Assembly (NCBI RefSeq): GCF_000936425.1
Contig: NZ_AVFK01000022.1
Coordinates: 62,001-126,000 of the forward strand
Length of the DNA: 64,000 bases
Direction of reading: 5' to 3'
Source of the DNA: Skermanella aerolata KACC 11604
Lineage (GTDB): Bacteria; Pseudomonadota; Alphaproteobacteria; Azospirillales; Azospirillaceae
The notes beneath the pieces are model-generated. The model had not been told where the DNA came from, made no database searches, and worked only from the letters and a program-made list of their open reading frames with translations. Below are positions 16,759-24,934 of the stretch, one piece after another (the stretch's first letter is position 1; every line of letters begins with the position of its first letter). The translations under genes and the position numbers were made by a program.

Positions 16759-17796
16759 ATGGCCATCAGGCTTGACGAGTTGAGACGGGTCGGGAACTCG
16801 GACGTCGCGGTCAGCCCCTTGGGCTTCGGCGGCAACGTGCTGGGCAACCTCTACGCGACGGTGGAGGAGGACGCGGCGCTCGATACCGTCGCCGCCGCGT
16901 TCGAGAGCGGCATCCGGCTGTTCGACACCGCTCCCCTGTACGGGCACGGGCTGAGCGAGCACCGGATGGGCATGGCCCTGAGGCGCTACCCGCGCGACGC
17001 CTTCGTGCTGTCCAGCAAGGTCGGGCGGCTGCTGAAGCCGCACGGCAAGGTGCCGCCGCCCAAGCTGGACCCGTCGCAGGGCGGCATATTCACCGGCGAA
17101 CTGCCGTTCCAGCCGGTCTTCGACTACACCTATGAAGGCACGATCCGGTCGGTCGAGGACAGCCTTCAACGGCTGGGGATGAACCGGATCGACATGGTCC
17201 TGATCCACGACGCCGACATGTGGACCCATGGCGACCAGTACGAAGCCCGGCTTGAGGATGTCAGGACGGGGGCGCTTCCGGCGCTCCAGAAACTCAAGGA
17301 AGACGGGGTGATCCGGGCATTTGGTGCCGGCGTCAATCAGGCCGAGGCGTGCGAGCGGCTGATGGATATCGGCCGGTTCGACGCCTTCCTGCTGGCCGGG
17401 CGCTATACCCTGCTGGAGCAGGGCGGGCTGGATAGCTTCCTGCCGCGCTGCGTGGCGGAGAACGTGTCGATCATCCTGGGCGCCCCGTTCAACTCCGGCA
17501 TCCTGGCGACCGGCGCCATCCCGGATGCCCGCTACAACTACCTGCCGGCGCCGGAGCCGGTGTTGCAGCGGGTGGCGGCGATCGAGCAGGTCTGCCGGAA
17601 CCATGGCGTCAGTCTGCCGGCGGCGGCACTCCAGTTCCCGCTGTTCCACCCGGCGGTGACGACGGTGATTCCGGGGTCGAAATCCAGGGAGGAGGCGGAG
17701 CGCAACGTGGCATTGATGACGGAGGCGATCCCGGCGGAGTTCTGGCGCGACCTGCGGTCGGCCGAGCTGATCCGCGCGGACGCGCCGGTTCCATGA
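16759..17796 (+). CDS. Aldo/keto reductase, D-threo-aldose 1-dehydrogenase-like
   Basis: A 345-residue TIM-barrel oxidoreductase. Visible catalytic residues are Asp and Tyr in FDTAPLYGHGLSE, Lys in LSSKVGR and His in VLIHDADMW. A C-terminal nucleotide-binding segment reads VIPGSKSREEAERN. Overall layout and the insert around GGIFTGELPFQPVFDYTYEG match the family of D-threo-aldose 1-dehydrogenase (L-fucose/L-galactose dehydrogenase) and pyridoxal 4-dehydrogenase, which oxidise aldoses at C1. It overlaps the following HAD gene by ATGA, so the two are translationally coupled. It may act on a sugar produced or imported by the same operon. Confidence 0.85.
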   Translation: MAIRLDELRRVGNSDVAVSPLGFGGNVLGNLYATVEEDAALDTVAAAFESGIRLFDTAPLYGHGLSEHRMGMALRRYPRDAFVLSSKVGRLLKPHGKVPPPKLDPSQGGIFTGELPFQPVFDYTYEGTIRSVEDSLQRLGMNRIDMVLIHDADMWTHGDQYEARLEDVRTGALPALQKLKEDGVIRAFGAGVNQAEACERLMDIGRFDAFLLAGRYTLLEQGGLDSFLPRCVAENVSIILGAPFNSGILATGAIPDARYNYLPAPEPVLQRVAAIEQVCRNHGVSLPAAALQFPLFHPAVTTVIPGSKSREEAERNVALMTEAIPAEFWRDLRSAELIRADAPVP

Positions 17797-18485
17797 CTCG
17801 GCCCATGAGCGGTCTCGTCATCTTCGACTGCGACGGCGTGCTGGTGGACAGCGAACCCATCAGCCTCCGCTGCACCACGGCGGCGCTCAACAGCTTCGGC
17901 TATCCCGTTGACGAAGATGACGTTTTCGACCGCTTCCTGGGCAGCAGTACCGCGTCCATGGTAGCGGCGGTCGAAGCCAGCCTTGGGCGCGGTTTGGCGC
18001 CCGAGGCTCTCGACGACCTGCGGCGGGAGATCCTGGACGCCTTCGGGCGGGAGCTGAAGGCGGTGCCGGGTGTCGCGAGGGCGGCGGAACGGTTGGACAG
18101 ACCGTTCTGCGTGGCGTCGAGCAGCATCCCGGAGCGTATCCGCTACTCGCTCCGCATCACGGGTCTGCTGCCGCTGTTCGAACCCGACATCTTCAGCGCC
18201 ACCATGGTCGTCCACGGCAAACCGGCCCCTGACCTTTTCCTGCTGGCGGCGAAGCGGATGAAGGCGGAGCCTGCCCGGTGCATCGTGGTCGAGGACAGTA
18301 TCCACGGCGCCAGGGCAGGGCAGGCGGCTGGGATGACAGTCCTGGGCTTTATAGGCGGCAGCCACATCCGGGGCAATGTGGCGAGGGAGCGCAGTCATAG
18401 CGAAAAGCTGATCCAGGCCGGGGCGGCGATGGTCTTCGACAAGCTGGCCGATTTGCCGGAACTGGTCCGGGAATTCAGCCGCTAA
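17793..18485 (+). CDS. HAD-family sugar-phosphate phosphatase / phosphoglucomutase-like
   Basis: A 230-residue HAD subfamily IA protein. It has the nucleophile motif FDCDGVLVDSE, a helical cap, Ser in ASSSIPERI, Lys in HGKPAPDLFL and the Asp pair in VVEDSIHGARAG. These enzymes dephosphorylate sugar phosphates or interconvert them (beta-phosphoglucomutase branch). It is coupled to the aldo/keto reductase by a 4-base overlap and ends 11 bases inside the convergent ROK kinase gene. In the operon it may remove inhibitory sugar phosphates or release free sugar; specificity is not visible. Confidence 0.85.
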   Translation: MTRPMSGLVIFDCDGVLVDSEPISLRCTTAALNSFGYPVDEDDVFDRFLGSSTASMVAAVEASLGRGLAPEALDDLRREILDAFGRELKAVPGVARAAERLDRPFCVASSSIPERIRYSLRITGLLPLFEPDIFSATMVVHGKPAPDLFLLAAKRMKAEPARCIVVEDSIHGARAGQAAGMTVLGFIGGSHIRGNVARERSHSEKLIQAGAAMVFDKLADLPELVREFSR

Positions 18486-19377
18486 GCGGCCACAGGCGGG
18501 CGGCGCCCCGGACGCCGCTGCTGTCGCCGTGGGTGGCGGGCACGACAGGCGTACGGCATTCGCCGCCGAAGGTGTAGCGGGCGAGCAGGGCCGGGACGGC
18601 TCGGTAGAGGTGCCGGATGTTGGAGATGCCTCCGCCCAGCACGATCATGTCGGGGTCGATCAGGTTGACGACCAGTCCGAGCGCTCGGGCGAGGCGGTCT
18701 TCGTAGGCGTCCAGCGCTTCGGCGGCGGTCGGGTCGCCGCGCAAAGCCAATTCGGCTATGGCGGCGGCGGGAAGGAACCGGCCGGCGCGGGCGCTATAAT
18801 CGGCCTCGAACGCCGGGCCGGCGAGGAACGTTTCGATACAGCCGGAACGTCCGCAGAAACAGGGTGGCGCTTCCAGCACGGTCTCGTGAAGCAGGGGCAG
18901 GGCGTTGTGGCCCCACTCGCCGGCGGCGGTATTGCGGCCTTCGTGGACCTTGCCGCCGAGCGCCAGGCCGCCGCCGCAGCCGGTGCCGAGGACGGCGGCG
19001 AAGACGATATCCACCCCGGCGCCGGCGCCGTCAAATGCCTCGGATGCGGCGAGGCAGTTGGCGTCGTTGGCGCAGCGGACGGGGCGGCCGAGCGCCTTTT
19101 CCAGATCGTCGCGGAACGGCTTGCCGGTCATCCAGACCGAGTTGGAGCCTTTGATCAGGCCGGTCGTCGGGCTGATCGATCCCGGCATTCCGACGCCGAC
19201 GGTTCCGTGACGGCCGGTTTCCCGCTCGATCGCGCGGACGATGCCTGCGACGGCTTCGACCGTTGCGGGGTAGTCGCCGCGCGGGGTCGGCACGCGCAGG
19301 CGGGCCGCGACTTGGTCGGTTGAACCCAGGGCTACCGCTTCGATCTTCGTACCGCCGACATCAACGCCGATCCGCAT
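18475..19377 (-). CDS. ROK-family sugar kinase (fructokinase/Mak-like)
   Basis: A 300-residue ROK kinase. It has the phosphate-binding motif GVDVGGTKIEAVAL, the substrate segment NDANC with its catalytic Asp, and the ROK zinc site (C-x-CG-x2-GC-x-E in CFCGRSGCIE, plus an upstream His in GEWGHN). This arrangement fits Mak-type fructokinase or glucokinase/N-acetylglucosamine kinase. Beside a polyol operon whose SDR should make a ketose, a fructokinase role fits best. It is encoded on the opposite strand, with its stop overlapping the HAD gene by 11 bases, so it is separately transcribed and possibly subject to antisense interference. Confidence 0.85.
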   Translation of the reverse strand: MRIGVDVGGTKIEAVALGSTDQVAARLRVPTPRGDYPATVEAVAGIVRAIERETGRHGTVGVGMPGSISPTTGLIKGSNSVWMTGKPFRDDLEKALGRPVRCANDANCLAASEAFDGAGAGVDIVFAAVLGTGCGGGLALGGKVHEGRNTAAGEWGHNALPLLHETVLEAPPCFCGRSGCIETFLAGPAFEADYSARAGRFLPAAAIAELALRGDPTAAEALDAYEDRLARALGLVVNLIDPDMIVLGGGISNIRHLYRAVPALLARYTFGGECRTPVVPATHGDSSGVRGAARLWPLSG

Positions 19378-19425
19378 TCCACCCTACCGAGACCCCGGTT
19401 TCCCCGTTTCGGGCACCATAGCAGG

Positions 19426-19980
19426 TCAGAAGCTGACGGTCACCGGCTCACGCTCCCGCATGTCCGAGACCTCGTACAGAGTGTCCGGCTGGAAGGCGAA
19501 GGCACGGGCGATGAACACGCTTGGGACGGTCGAGAGCGCTGTATTATAAGCCAGAACGGCGTCGTTGTAGTGCTGGCGGGCGAAGGCGATGCGGTTCTCG
19601 GTCGAGCTGAGTTCTTCCTGGAGCGCCAGCATATTGACGCTGGCCTGAAGCTGCGGCGTGGACTCGGCAAGAGCGAACAGGCTGTGCAGCGAGCGGTCGA
19701 GCACGGCTTCCGCCGCTGCCCTGGCGGGCACGTTGGACCCGGCGGCGACCGCCTTTTCGCGGGCGCGGGTAATGGTTTCGAACAGACCGCGCTCATGCGC
19801 CATGTAGCCCTTGACGCTGGCGACGATGTTGGGGATCAGGTCGTGCCGACGCTTCAACTGCACGTCGATCTGGGACCAGGCGTTGCGGACGCGGTTCCGC
19901 AAGGTCACCAGCCCGTTGTAGAGATAGATCAGGTAGACGACGACGGCGGCGCCGATTATCCAGGGAATCCAGGTATTCAT
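19426..19980 (-). CDS. LemA family protein
   Basis: A 184-residue protein with one N-terminal membrane helix (WIIGAAVVVYLIYLYNGLV) followed by the conserved LemA helical bundle: N-A-W-SQIDVQLKRRHDLIPNIV, then the Y-N-x2-L-like YNDAVLAYNTALSTVPS. LemA proteins are membrane-anchored coiled-coil proteins of unclear role, usually encoded with an M48 peptidase or TPM-domain protein. The M48-like gene lies just upstream on the same strand with a 7-base gap, so the pair is an operon. Confidence 0.9.
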   Translation of the reverse strand: MNTWIPWIIGAAVVVYLIYLYNGLVTLRNRVRNAWSQIDVQLKRRHDLIPNIVASVKGYMAHERGLFETITRAREKAVAAGSNVPARAAAEAVLDRSLHSLFALAESTPQLQASVNMLALQEELSSTENRIAFARQHYNDAVLAYNTALSTVPSVFIARAFAFQPDTLYEVSDMREREPVTVSF

Positions 19981-19987
19981 AAGGTCC

Positions 19988-21481
19988 TCATGTCAGGATT
20001 GCCGACGCGACCGTCAGGCCGAGTGCCAAGCTGAGAACGATGGTGCCCAAGGTCAGCATTCCGACCAGGAAAACGAGGATGCCGATCAGCGGTGACAGGA
20101 TCAGGCCCAGGACGGCATAGCCGATGGCGTGGCGCGGATTAAATCGCCGCCGCCGCGTGCCACCGCCCTGCGCCGCGAGCCGGCTGGCGCGGGCGTGGAG
20201 GGAAGGCTGGATCGAATCCGCGATGCCGCGCTTGGCGGCGAAGCCGCTCTGGTTATGGGCGGCGGCGTGGACGAACAGGTAGTCGCGCGACTCGCCTCCC
20301 GTTGGGACCGCGCCGGAGTCCGCCAGCTTCAGCAGGGCACTCCGCAGCGAGTCCGGGTTGCGGGTCAATTGGACGGCGGTGCTGTCGGCCAGATAGCGCC
20401 GGGTTCGCCAGAGGGCGGCAAGGGGCCAGCCCAGGAAGAACAGTGTCCAGATCTGGATGATGAGCTTCTGCATCACCACGACCAGCATCAGCAGGATCAG
20501 CGGGAACAACAGCACATTGCGCAGCGTCGCGAACCGTCCCTCCGAAAAGGTGCGGTTGATTTCCTCCGACGAATCCGGGGAAATCGCCCGCTCGATGTCA
20601 TGGGCAGCGGCCTCCACCGGATGAGAGCCGCGCCGCCACAGCACGGCGGCGATCAGGCGGTAGAGCGCTACCCAGGCGGAGCGGCGGAACGGCAGGTCGA
20701 GCAGCGTCAGGAAGAAGCCCTTGACCTGGAAGACCGCGAGCAGCGAGCGCATCACCGCGAAGTCGCCGTTGCCGACGGAGGCGACGAGATGGGCGACGAT
20801 GGCGAGCGTTTCTTCCCGGTTGAGGGTGTCGAGCAACCCACGGGTGACCAGCAGCGTCGCGTCCTTGTGCGAACTTCCGACGGCGGCGGCGTTGGCTGCG
20901 GTCTGGTCCACCAGCAGCAGGCGCGGGGCGGGCAGGCCGGCGGCAATCGCCACTTCCTCCACGATATTGGAAAGCTGGCGTTCTTCCGGATCGCGGAGGT
21001 TGGGCGGCCGGGCGTTCAGCGCCGCGATCAGGTCTTCCGCCCGGTCCCGGCGGAGCAGGCGGCGGAAGCCGATCCAGAGCAAACCCGAGGCGATCAGCCC
21101 CGGCACGAAGGCGGTCAGCAGTTCCGGCGTCCGGCGGAGTGCTGCCCAATAGCTTGGCCAGCCGACTTTGTCGTCCAGCCCGTCGATGATCCCGCTGAGG
21201 AGGTCCATCTTCGACCCCGCCCAATGGCCCAGGGCAGTGGCGGTCTGGAGGCAATAGGCCGGTTCGATCCCAGCCCAAGCCGCGAGATGCAGCAACCCGC
21301 CCGCGATCAGGATGACCGCCGGACCGGCGATGGCAGCCGTGACGATGCCCATGGCCGCCGCGATCAGCAGGCAGCCCAACGCCATCCGCCACGTGCCCCG
21401 GCGGCGCCGGGCCTGCTCGTCATGGAAGCTGACGCGGTCAAGCGGACCGAAGGAATCCAACGCCATCCCGTTTGCTGACAT
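19988..21481 (-). CDS. M48 (HtpX/Ste24)-like membrane protein lacking the zinc-binding motif
   Basis: A 497-residue protein with several membrane helices around an M48-like core: LPAPRLLLVDQTAANAAAVG, then LLDTLNREETLAIVAHLVAS, and later a YLADSTAVQLTRNPDSL segment. In active M48 enzymes the second region reads HExxH and the third supplies a Glu just before Y/F-LAD. Here the first reads HLVAS and the third RRYLAD, so two or three zinc ligands are gone (checked on the nucleotides). It is therefore probably a non-catalytic paralogue acting as scaffold or partner for LemA. The frame is intact and codon use looks normal, which argues against simple decay. Confidence 0.8.
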   Translation of the reverse strand: MSANGMALDSFGPLDRVSFHDEQARRRRGTWRMALGCLLIAAAMGIVTAAIAGPAVILIAGGLLHLAAWAGIEPAYCLQTATALGHWAGSKMDLLSGIIDGLDDKVGWPSYWAALRRTPELLTAFVPGLIASGLLWIGFRRLLRRDRAEDLIAALNARPPNLRDPEERQLSNIVEEVAIAAGLPAPRLLLVDQTAANAAAVGSSHKDATLLVTRGLLDTLNREETLAIVAHLVASVGNGDFAVMRSLLAVFQVKGFFLTLLDLPFRRSAWVALYRLIAAVLWRRGSHPVEAAAHDIERAISPDSSEEINRTFSEGRFATLRNVLLFPLILLMLVVVMQKLIIQIWTLFFLGWPLAALWRTRRYLADSTAVQLTRNPDSLRSALLKLADSGAVPTGGESRDYLFVHAAAHNQSGFAAKRGIADSIQPSLHARASRLAAQGGGTRRRRFNPRHAIGYAVLGLILSPLIGILVFLVGMLTLGTIVLSLALGLTVASAILT

Positions 21482-21686
21482 AGACGAGAACCTTCATCCG
21501 GGAAGATTTTGCGAAAGGTCAATTTTAAGAAAGGATTGAATGCTTTTTAGCAGCTGCCGTCCATGACAGCAGAAGTGGCAGTCCAGCCGCTTCTTTGGAG
21601 AGCCGGGGGGCGGTGGAGTTGCCCGGAGCGGGATGCCCGGATATTGTTCGCCCCAAGAACAAATCAGAGGGAGAGGCCGCAAAATC
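21482..21686. other. Divergent intergenic region, M48-like / KDA dehydratase
   Basis: About 200 bases between divergent genes. It must hold promoters for both, but I see no strong palindrome or consensus pair. Confidence 0.5.
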
Positions 21687-22616
21687 ATGAGCCATTCAGC
21701 TAAAAACCCACGTTTCCGGGGCGTTTACCCCGTCGTGCCGACGATCTTCGACGAGTCCGGCAATCTGGACCTGGAAGGCCAGAAGCGTTGCCTTGATTTC
21801 ATGATCGACGCCGGCTCCAACGGATTGTCGATCCTGGCGAACTTCTCCGAGCAGTTCGTCCTGGGGGACGACGAGCGGGAGGTGCTGACCTCCACCATCC
21901 TGAACCATGTCGCCGGACGCGTGCCGGTGATCGTGACGACCACCCATTTCAGCTCCCGGATCTGTGCCGCGCGGAGCAAGCGGGCACAGGAGGCGGGCGC
22001 CTCCATGGTCATGGTGATGCCGCCGTACCATGGCGCCACGATCCGCGTGCCGGAGGTCGGCATCTACGACTTCTACCGCACGGTGTCGGATGCCATCGAC
22101 ATCCCTATCATGATCCAGGACGCCCCGGCGGCCGGGACCCCGCTGTCCGCCCCGTTCCTCGCCCGCATGGCGAAGGAGATCGAGAACGTCGCCTATTTTA
22201 AGATCGAGGTCGCGGCGGCCGCGTCCAAACTGCGCGAGATGATCCAGCTCGGCGGTGACGCGATCGAAGGCCCGTGGGACGGCGAGGAAGCGATCACGCT
22301 GCTGGCCGACCTCGACGCCGGCGCCACGGGAACGATGACCGGCGGCGGCTACCCGGACGGGCTGCGCCCGATCGTGGACGATTATCTGGCGGGCCGCCGG
22401 GAGGAGGCAGTCGCCGGCTACGCCCGCTGGCTGCCGCTGATCAACTACGAGAACCGCCAATGCGGGCTGCTGGCGGCCAAGGCGCTGATGAAGGAAGGCG
22501 GCGTGATCCGCTGCGACGCCCCGCGTCATCCTATCACGCCGATGCACCCGGCGACGCGGGCGGGGCTGTTGGACACGGCAAAGCGGCTTGACCCGCTGGT
22601 GTTGCGCTGGGGATGA
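21687..22616 (+). CDS. araD: L-2-keto-3-deoxyarabonate dehydratase (DHDPS/NAL superfamily)
   Basis: A 309-residue TIM-barrel enzyme of the dihydrodipicolinate synthase superfamily. The Schiff-base Lys is in AYFKIEV and the barrel-lining Tyr in MPPYHGAT. Length and motifs (ILANFSEQF near residue 50, EGPWDGEEAITLLADLDAGA, a VLRWG end) agree, from memory, with Azospirillum L-KDA dehydratase. That enzyme converts L-2-keto-3-deoxyarabonate to alpha-ketoglutarate semialdehyde in the non-phosphorylative L-arabinose pathway. GGGAGAGG precedes the ATG. None of the other pathway genes (L-arabinose dehydrogenase, lactonase, arabonate dehydratase, KGSA dehydrogenase) is present here, so it stands alone. 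A related 2-keto-3-deoxy sugar acid is an alternative substrate. Confidence 0.75.
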   Translation: MSHSAKNPRFRGVYPVVPTIFDESGNLDLEGQKRCLDFMIDAGSNGLSILANFSEQFVLGDDEREVLTSTILNHVAGRVPVIVTTTHFSSRICAARSKRAQEAGASMVMVMPPYHGATIRVPEVGIYDFYRTVSDAIDIPIMIQDAPAAGTPLSAPFLARMAKEIENVAYFKIEVAAAASKLREMIQLGGDAIEGPWDGEEAITLLADLDAGATGTMTGGGYPDGLRPIVDDYLAGRREEAVAGYARWLPLINYENRQCGLLAAKALMKEGGVIRCDAPRHPITPMHPATRAGLLDTAKRLDPLVLRWG

Positions 22617-23093
22617 TGCGACAGCGATTGTACGCAAATGTAATCATTTAGACTGAGCTGTATGGGCCGGAGTGATGACATGGTTCCTGTTTCCGAAATA
22701 GGCATGTGGGATCGCTCCGGCTGGGGATGCAGCGGAGTAGGGGACGGAGTTGACGGATTTCGGGAGTAGGCTGGAGGAATTTTAGCCTATCCTGAGCGGA
22801 AGGTCAATTCGATGGCGGTGTATGATCTAGCAGTCAGAAATCACACCGACGGCATTGAAGATTGATCGATGAGTTCCGGCTGAGATGTCGGGCTGAAGAG
22901 GCCCGACATTCAACGCTTCAGACCGGCTAATGCTTAGCGCTCGTGGAATGAATGGCAACAGTCAAATGGCTGCTTGGCGGCTCTAACGGACATCATCGTC
23001 CATGTCTTCGGAGTGATCTTTCAAGGACACCGCACACTGGACAGCCGATTTGGCGCATCGAGTGGCCGCGTCCAGATCGCGGGGAACATCAGC
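22617..23093. other. Gene-poor region with a REP-like hairpin
   Basis: Nearly 480 bases with no supportable gene. It contains REP copy 2 (22885-22909). On the minus strand, the frame that ends the broken nucleotidyltransferase stays open for a further 36 codons past its TAG, to about 22985; this may be a remnant of a longer ancestor. Composition looks less strongly GC-biased than the surrounding genes, as expected for decayed DNA. Confidence 0.5.
22885..22909 (+). repeat. REP-like hairpin, copy 2
   Basis: ATGTCGGGC-TGAAGAG-GCCCGACAT, a perfect 9-bp stem with 7-base loop. The loop is the reverse complement of the loop in copy 1 (9981), and the flanks CATTCAACG / CATTTAACG also match, so the units are related rather than chance hairpins. 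Confidence 0.7.
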
Positions 23094-23454
23094 CTAAAGC
23101 GCAGGGTTCTCGCCCCGCTCCTTGATTCGGTCACGCAGCGATGGGGACAGGAAGCGCTCGGGAGTTATGATCGAAACGAAGCCGGCATCGGCCAGCGCCA
23201 GTTCCACATCCACGGCAACGTCGGCGTCACAGTCGGCGGGGGATCGACATCAAGGCGATGTCGATGTCGGAGCGCTCGTGAAATCCGCCTTCGGCCAGGG
23301 AGCCGAAAACCACCAGCTTTCCTCCTGCTTCCAATGCGATCTTTTTTGCGTTGCGGACGGCCCGCACGGCGGCTTCACGTCGCTCTGCCAGACGACCAAA
23401 AGCGGTCCTGGAGTTCGTCCGGCATCTCGTCCAGGTATGTGCCCGTTTGCCCAC
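23094..23454 (-). pseudogene. Frameshifted MNT-type nucleotidyltransferase
   Basis: The first frame (from 23454) carries the nucleotidyltransferase signature VVFGSLAEGGFHERSDIDIAL and stops at 23227 just after SIPRRL. Removing one C from the run of five C (five G on the + strand, about 23237-23241) restores a second frame, ADCDADVAVDVELALADAGF..., that continues to a TAG at 23094 and looks like a normal C-terminus. A third frame upstream (ELKQVDDGFFRRGQTGTYLDEMPDEL) may be the true N-terminus, implying a second shift near 23400. Intact relatives of this size act as MntA-like antitoxins or standalone AMP/nucleotidyl transferases. Either a recent pseudogene or a sequencing error in a homopolymer. 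Confidence 0.65.
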
Positions 23455-23486
23455 GACGGAAGAACCCGTCGTCGACCTGCTTCAAT

Positions 23487-23717
23487 TCATGCGATGAACA
23501 GCTTCTCGATAAACTCCTTATCTGTGTCGATGTCATCGGGTGCAATGAAACGGCCCTTCGCGATACCAATGCGGAAATTGGCGGGTGGAGTATCGAAGAG
23601 TGCAGATTTTGCGGCTGTCACACAGTCATCGGCTTTGACGATCTCAGACTCGCTCTTCACAGCTTCAACGTCTGTAAAATCGGCGGCTCTGGAGTCAGGG
23701 ACGTTGATGCCAGGCAT
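23487..23717 (-). CDS. Small antitoxin-like protein
   Basis: A 76-residue protein with AAGGAG 8 bases before the ATG, which makes it more credible than most frames of this size. The C-terminal segment IGIAKGRFIAPDDIDTDKEFIEKLF resembles the toxin-binding tail of Phd/YefM-like or AbrB-associated antitoxins (a GxAKGxFxxPDD pattern), but I cannot assign a family. It is directly upstream of the broken nucleotidyltransferase on the same strand, so the two were probably one toxin-antitoxin-like operon. No PIN or RelE toxin is visible nearby. Confidence 0.55.
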   Translation of the reverse strand: MPGINVPDSRAADFTDVEAVKSESEIVKADDCVTAAKSALFDTPPANFRIGIAKGRFIAPDDIDTDKEFIEKLFIA

Positions 23718-23996
23718 TCCCCTTGCTCCTTGTTAAGCTTCGTCACAGCAGTAGGCTTGTACATATTGCCGAACGACGGGCTATAGGACTTCATGAAGCC
23801 ATCGCTACGGCGACAAATTAAAACACCGTGAGTTTGGAGTCAGGCAAGCTCATCCTCATCAAGGAGAATGCGGCAGGGAGGATACCAGCGACCGAAGGAT
23901 TGGAGCTGTCAGGGACGTCAGAGTGTCGGGCTTAAGCGGCCCGACCTGCGCACCCGGATACCGCTGCCGACACTTCGGGGAAGGGTCGGGTGACGC
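23718..23996. other. Non-coding stretch with REP copy 3
   Basis: About 280 bases upstream of the antitoxin-like gene and beyond the end of the PhyH gene. REP-like GTCGGGC-TTAAGCG-GCCCGAC lies at 23925-23945, in the place expected of a terminator for the minus-strand PhyH gene. No gene seen. Confidence 0.5.
23925..23945 (+). repeat. REP-like hairpin, copy 3
   Basis: GTCGGGC-TTAAGCG-GCCCGAC, 7-bp stem, 7-base loop; same stem as copies 1 and 2 with a diverged loop. Located ~50 bases past the stop of the PhyH-like gene. Confidence 0.65.
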
Positions 23997-24860
23997 TCAC
24001 CCCTCGCCGACGTAATGCGGGTCCGGCCGCTCCATCAATTCCTCGTAATGCACCATGACCGGAGCACCGAGAGGGCAGGGGCGGCCGGCTTTCCAGGCCC
24101 ATTCTCCCCGATCGCAGTCCGCCGCCCTGACGTAGCCGTTCAGGTAGAAGCGGCGGTCGCGCGGGCTGAGATTGCGGCCCGAGCCGTGGATCAGGTAGGG
24201 GCTCCAGAAGGCGACGTCTCCCGGCTCCAGCAGGACATCGACCAGCCGGTCCGGGTCGATGCCGGCCTGCCTCAGCGCGTCCTCCGGTGTGCCGCTGCCC
24301 ATGACGGCGTCGCGGCCCAGGTCGAGCGCTCCCAGCCGGTGGCTGCCGGGGATCACGCGCAGCGCGCCGCTTTCCACCGTGTGGGGATCGACCGCGATGC
24401 CGGTCTGGACGTAGCTTTCGGCAAGGTTGCGGTAGCACGCCGCCGGCTTGCGGAAGCGGGCGTCCTGGTGGAACGCGAAGTCGGAGATCAGGGAGCCGGC
24501 AGGCTTCCAGTGAAGCTGGTTGATGATCTGCTTGATATCGGCGCCGAGCAGCGGGGCCATCAGGCCGAACAGCCTCATGTCGGTCCGCACGGCCGCCAGA
24601 TCGGCATCGCCGTAGGACGGCCACTGCACCATCTTGACGATCCTGCCCAATGCCGGATCGGAACCGACCCGAACCATCAGGTTGCCGTGGCGGAAATCGC
24701 GCGGATGGGGCAGACCTGCGGCGTATTGCCGGTCGAAAGCCTTGGCCAAGACAGCTATTTCCGATGGGTCGAAGACGCCCCGGACGATCGCGAAGCCGTC
24801 GCGGCGGTAATCCGCTACGGTGTCCGCATCATAGGCGACGGAGCTGAAACTCACCGTCAT
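23997..24860 (-). CDS. Phytanoyl-CoA dioxygenase (PhyH) family Fe(II)/2-oxoglutarate oxygenase
   Basis: A 287-residue jelly-roll oxygenase. The iron ligands are visible as the H-x-D of FHQDARF and a distal His in YLIHGSGRNLSPRDRRF, whose Arg pair can hold 2-oxoglutarate; the family segment ALRVIPGSHRLG is also clear. The substrate is unknown; bacterial PhyH proteins hydroxylate small metabolites as well as fatty acyl chains. GGAGACGG lies before the ATG. The LacI-type regulator gene ends 74 bases upstream on the same strand, so the two are probably co-transcribed or the regulator controls this gene. Confidence 0.85.
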   Translation of the reverse strand: MTVSFSSVAYDADTVADYRRDGFAIVRGVFDPSEIAVLAKAFDRQYAAGLPHPRDFRHGNLMVRVGSDPALGRIVKMVQWPSYGDADLAAVRTDMRLFGLMAPLLGADIKQIINQLHWKPAGSLISDFAFHQDARFRKPAACYRNLAESYVQTGIAVDPHTVESGALRVIPGSHRLGALDLGRDAVMGSGTPEDALRQAGIDPDRLVDVLLEPGDVAFWSPYLIHGSGRNLSPRDRRFYLNGYVRAADCDRGEWAWKAGRPCPLGAPVMVHYEELMERPDPHYVGEG

Positions 24861-24934
24861 GACGACCGTCTCCCCGATCCCTCCACATCAATTTACAAAG
24901 TATATCAAATTTCGTCTTTGGAAACGACCCTCCT

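Noticed and set aside
20129-21478. 449-codon plus-strand frame opposite the M48-like gene
   Set aside because: Low-complexity Arg/Gln/Gly-rich antisense shadow; the minus strand encodes recognisable M48-like sequence.
22813-22866. 17-codon frame starting MAVYDLAV
   Set aside because: No ribosome site or family; too short to support.
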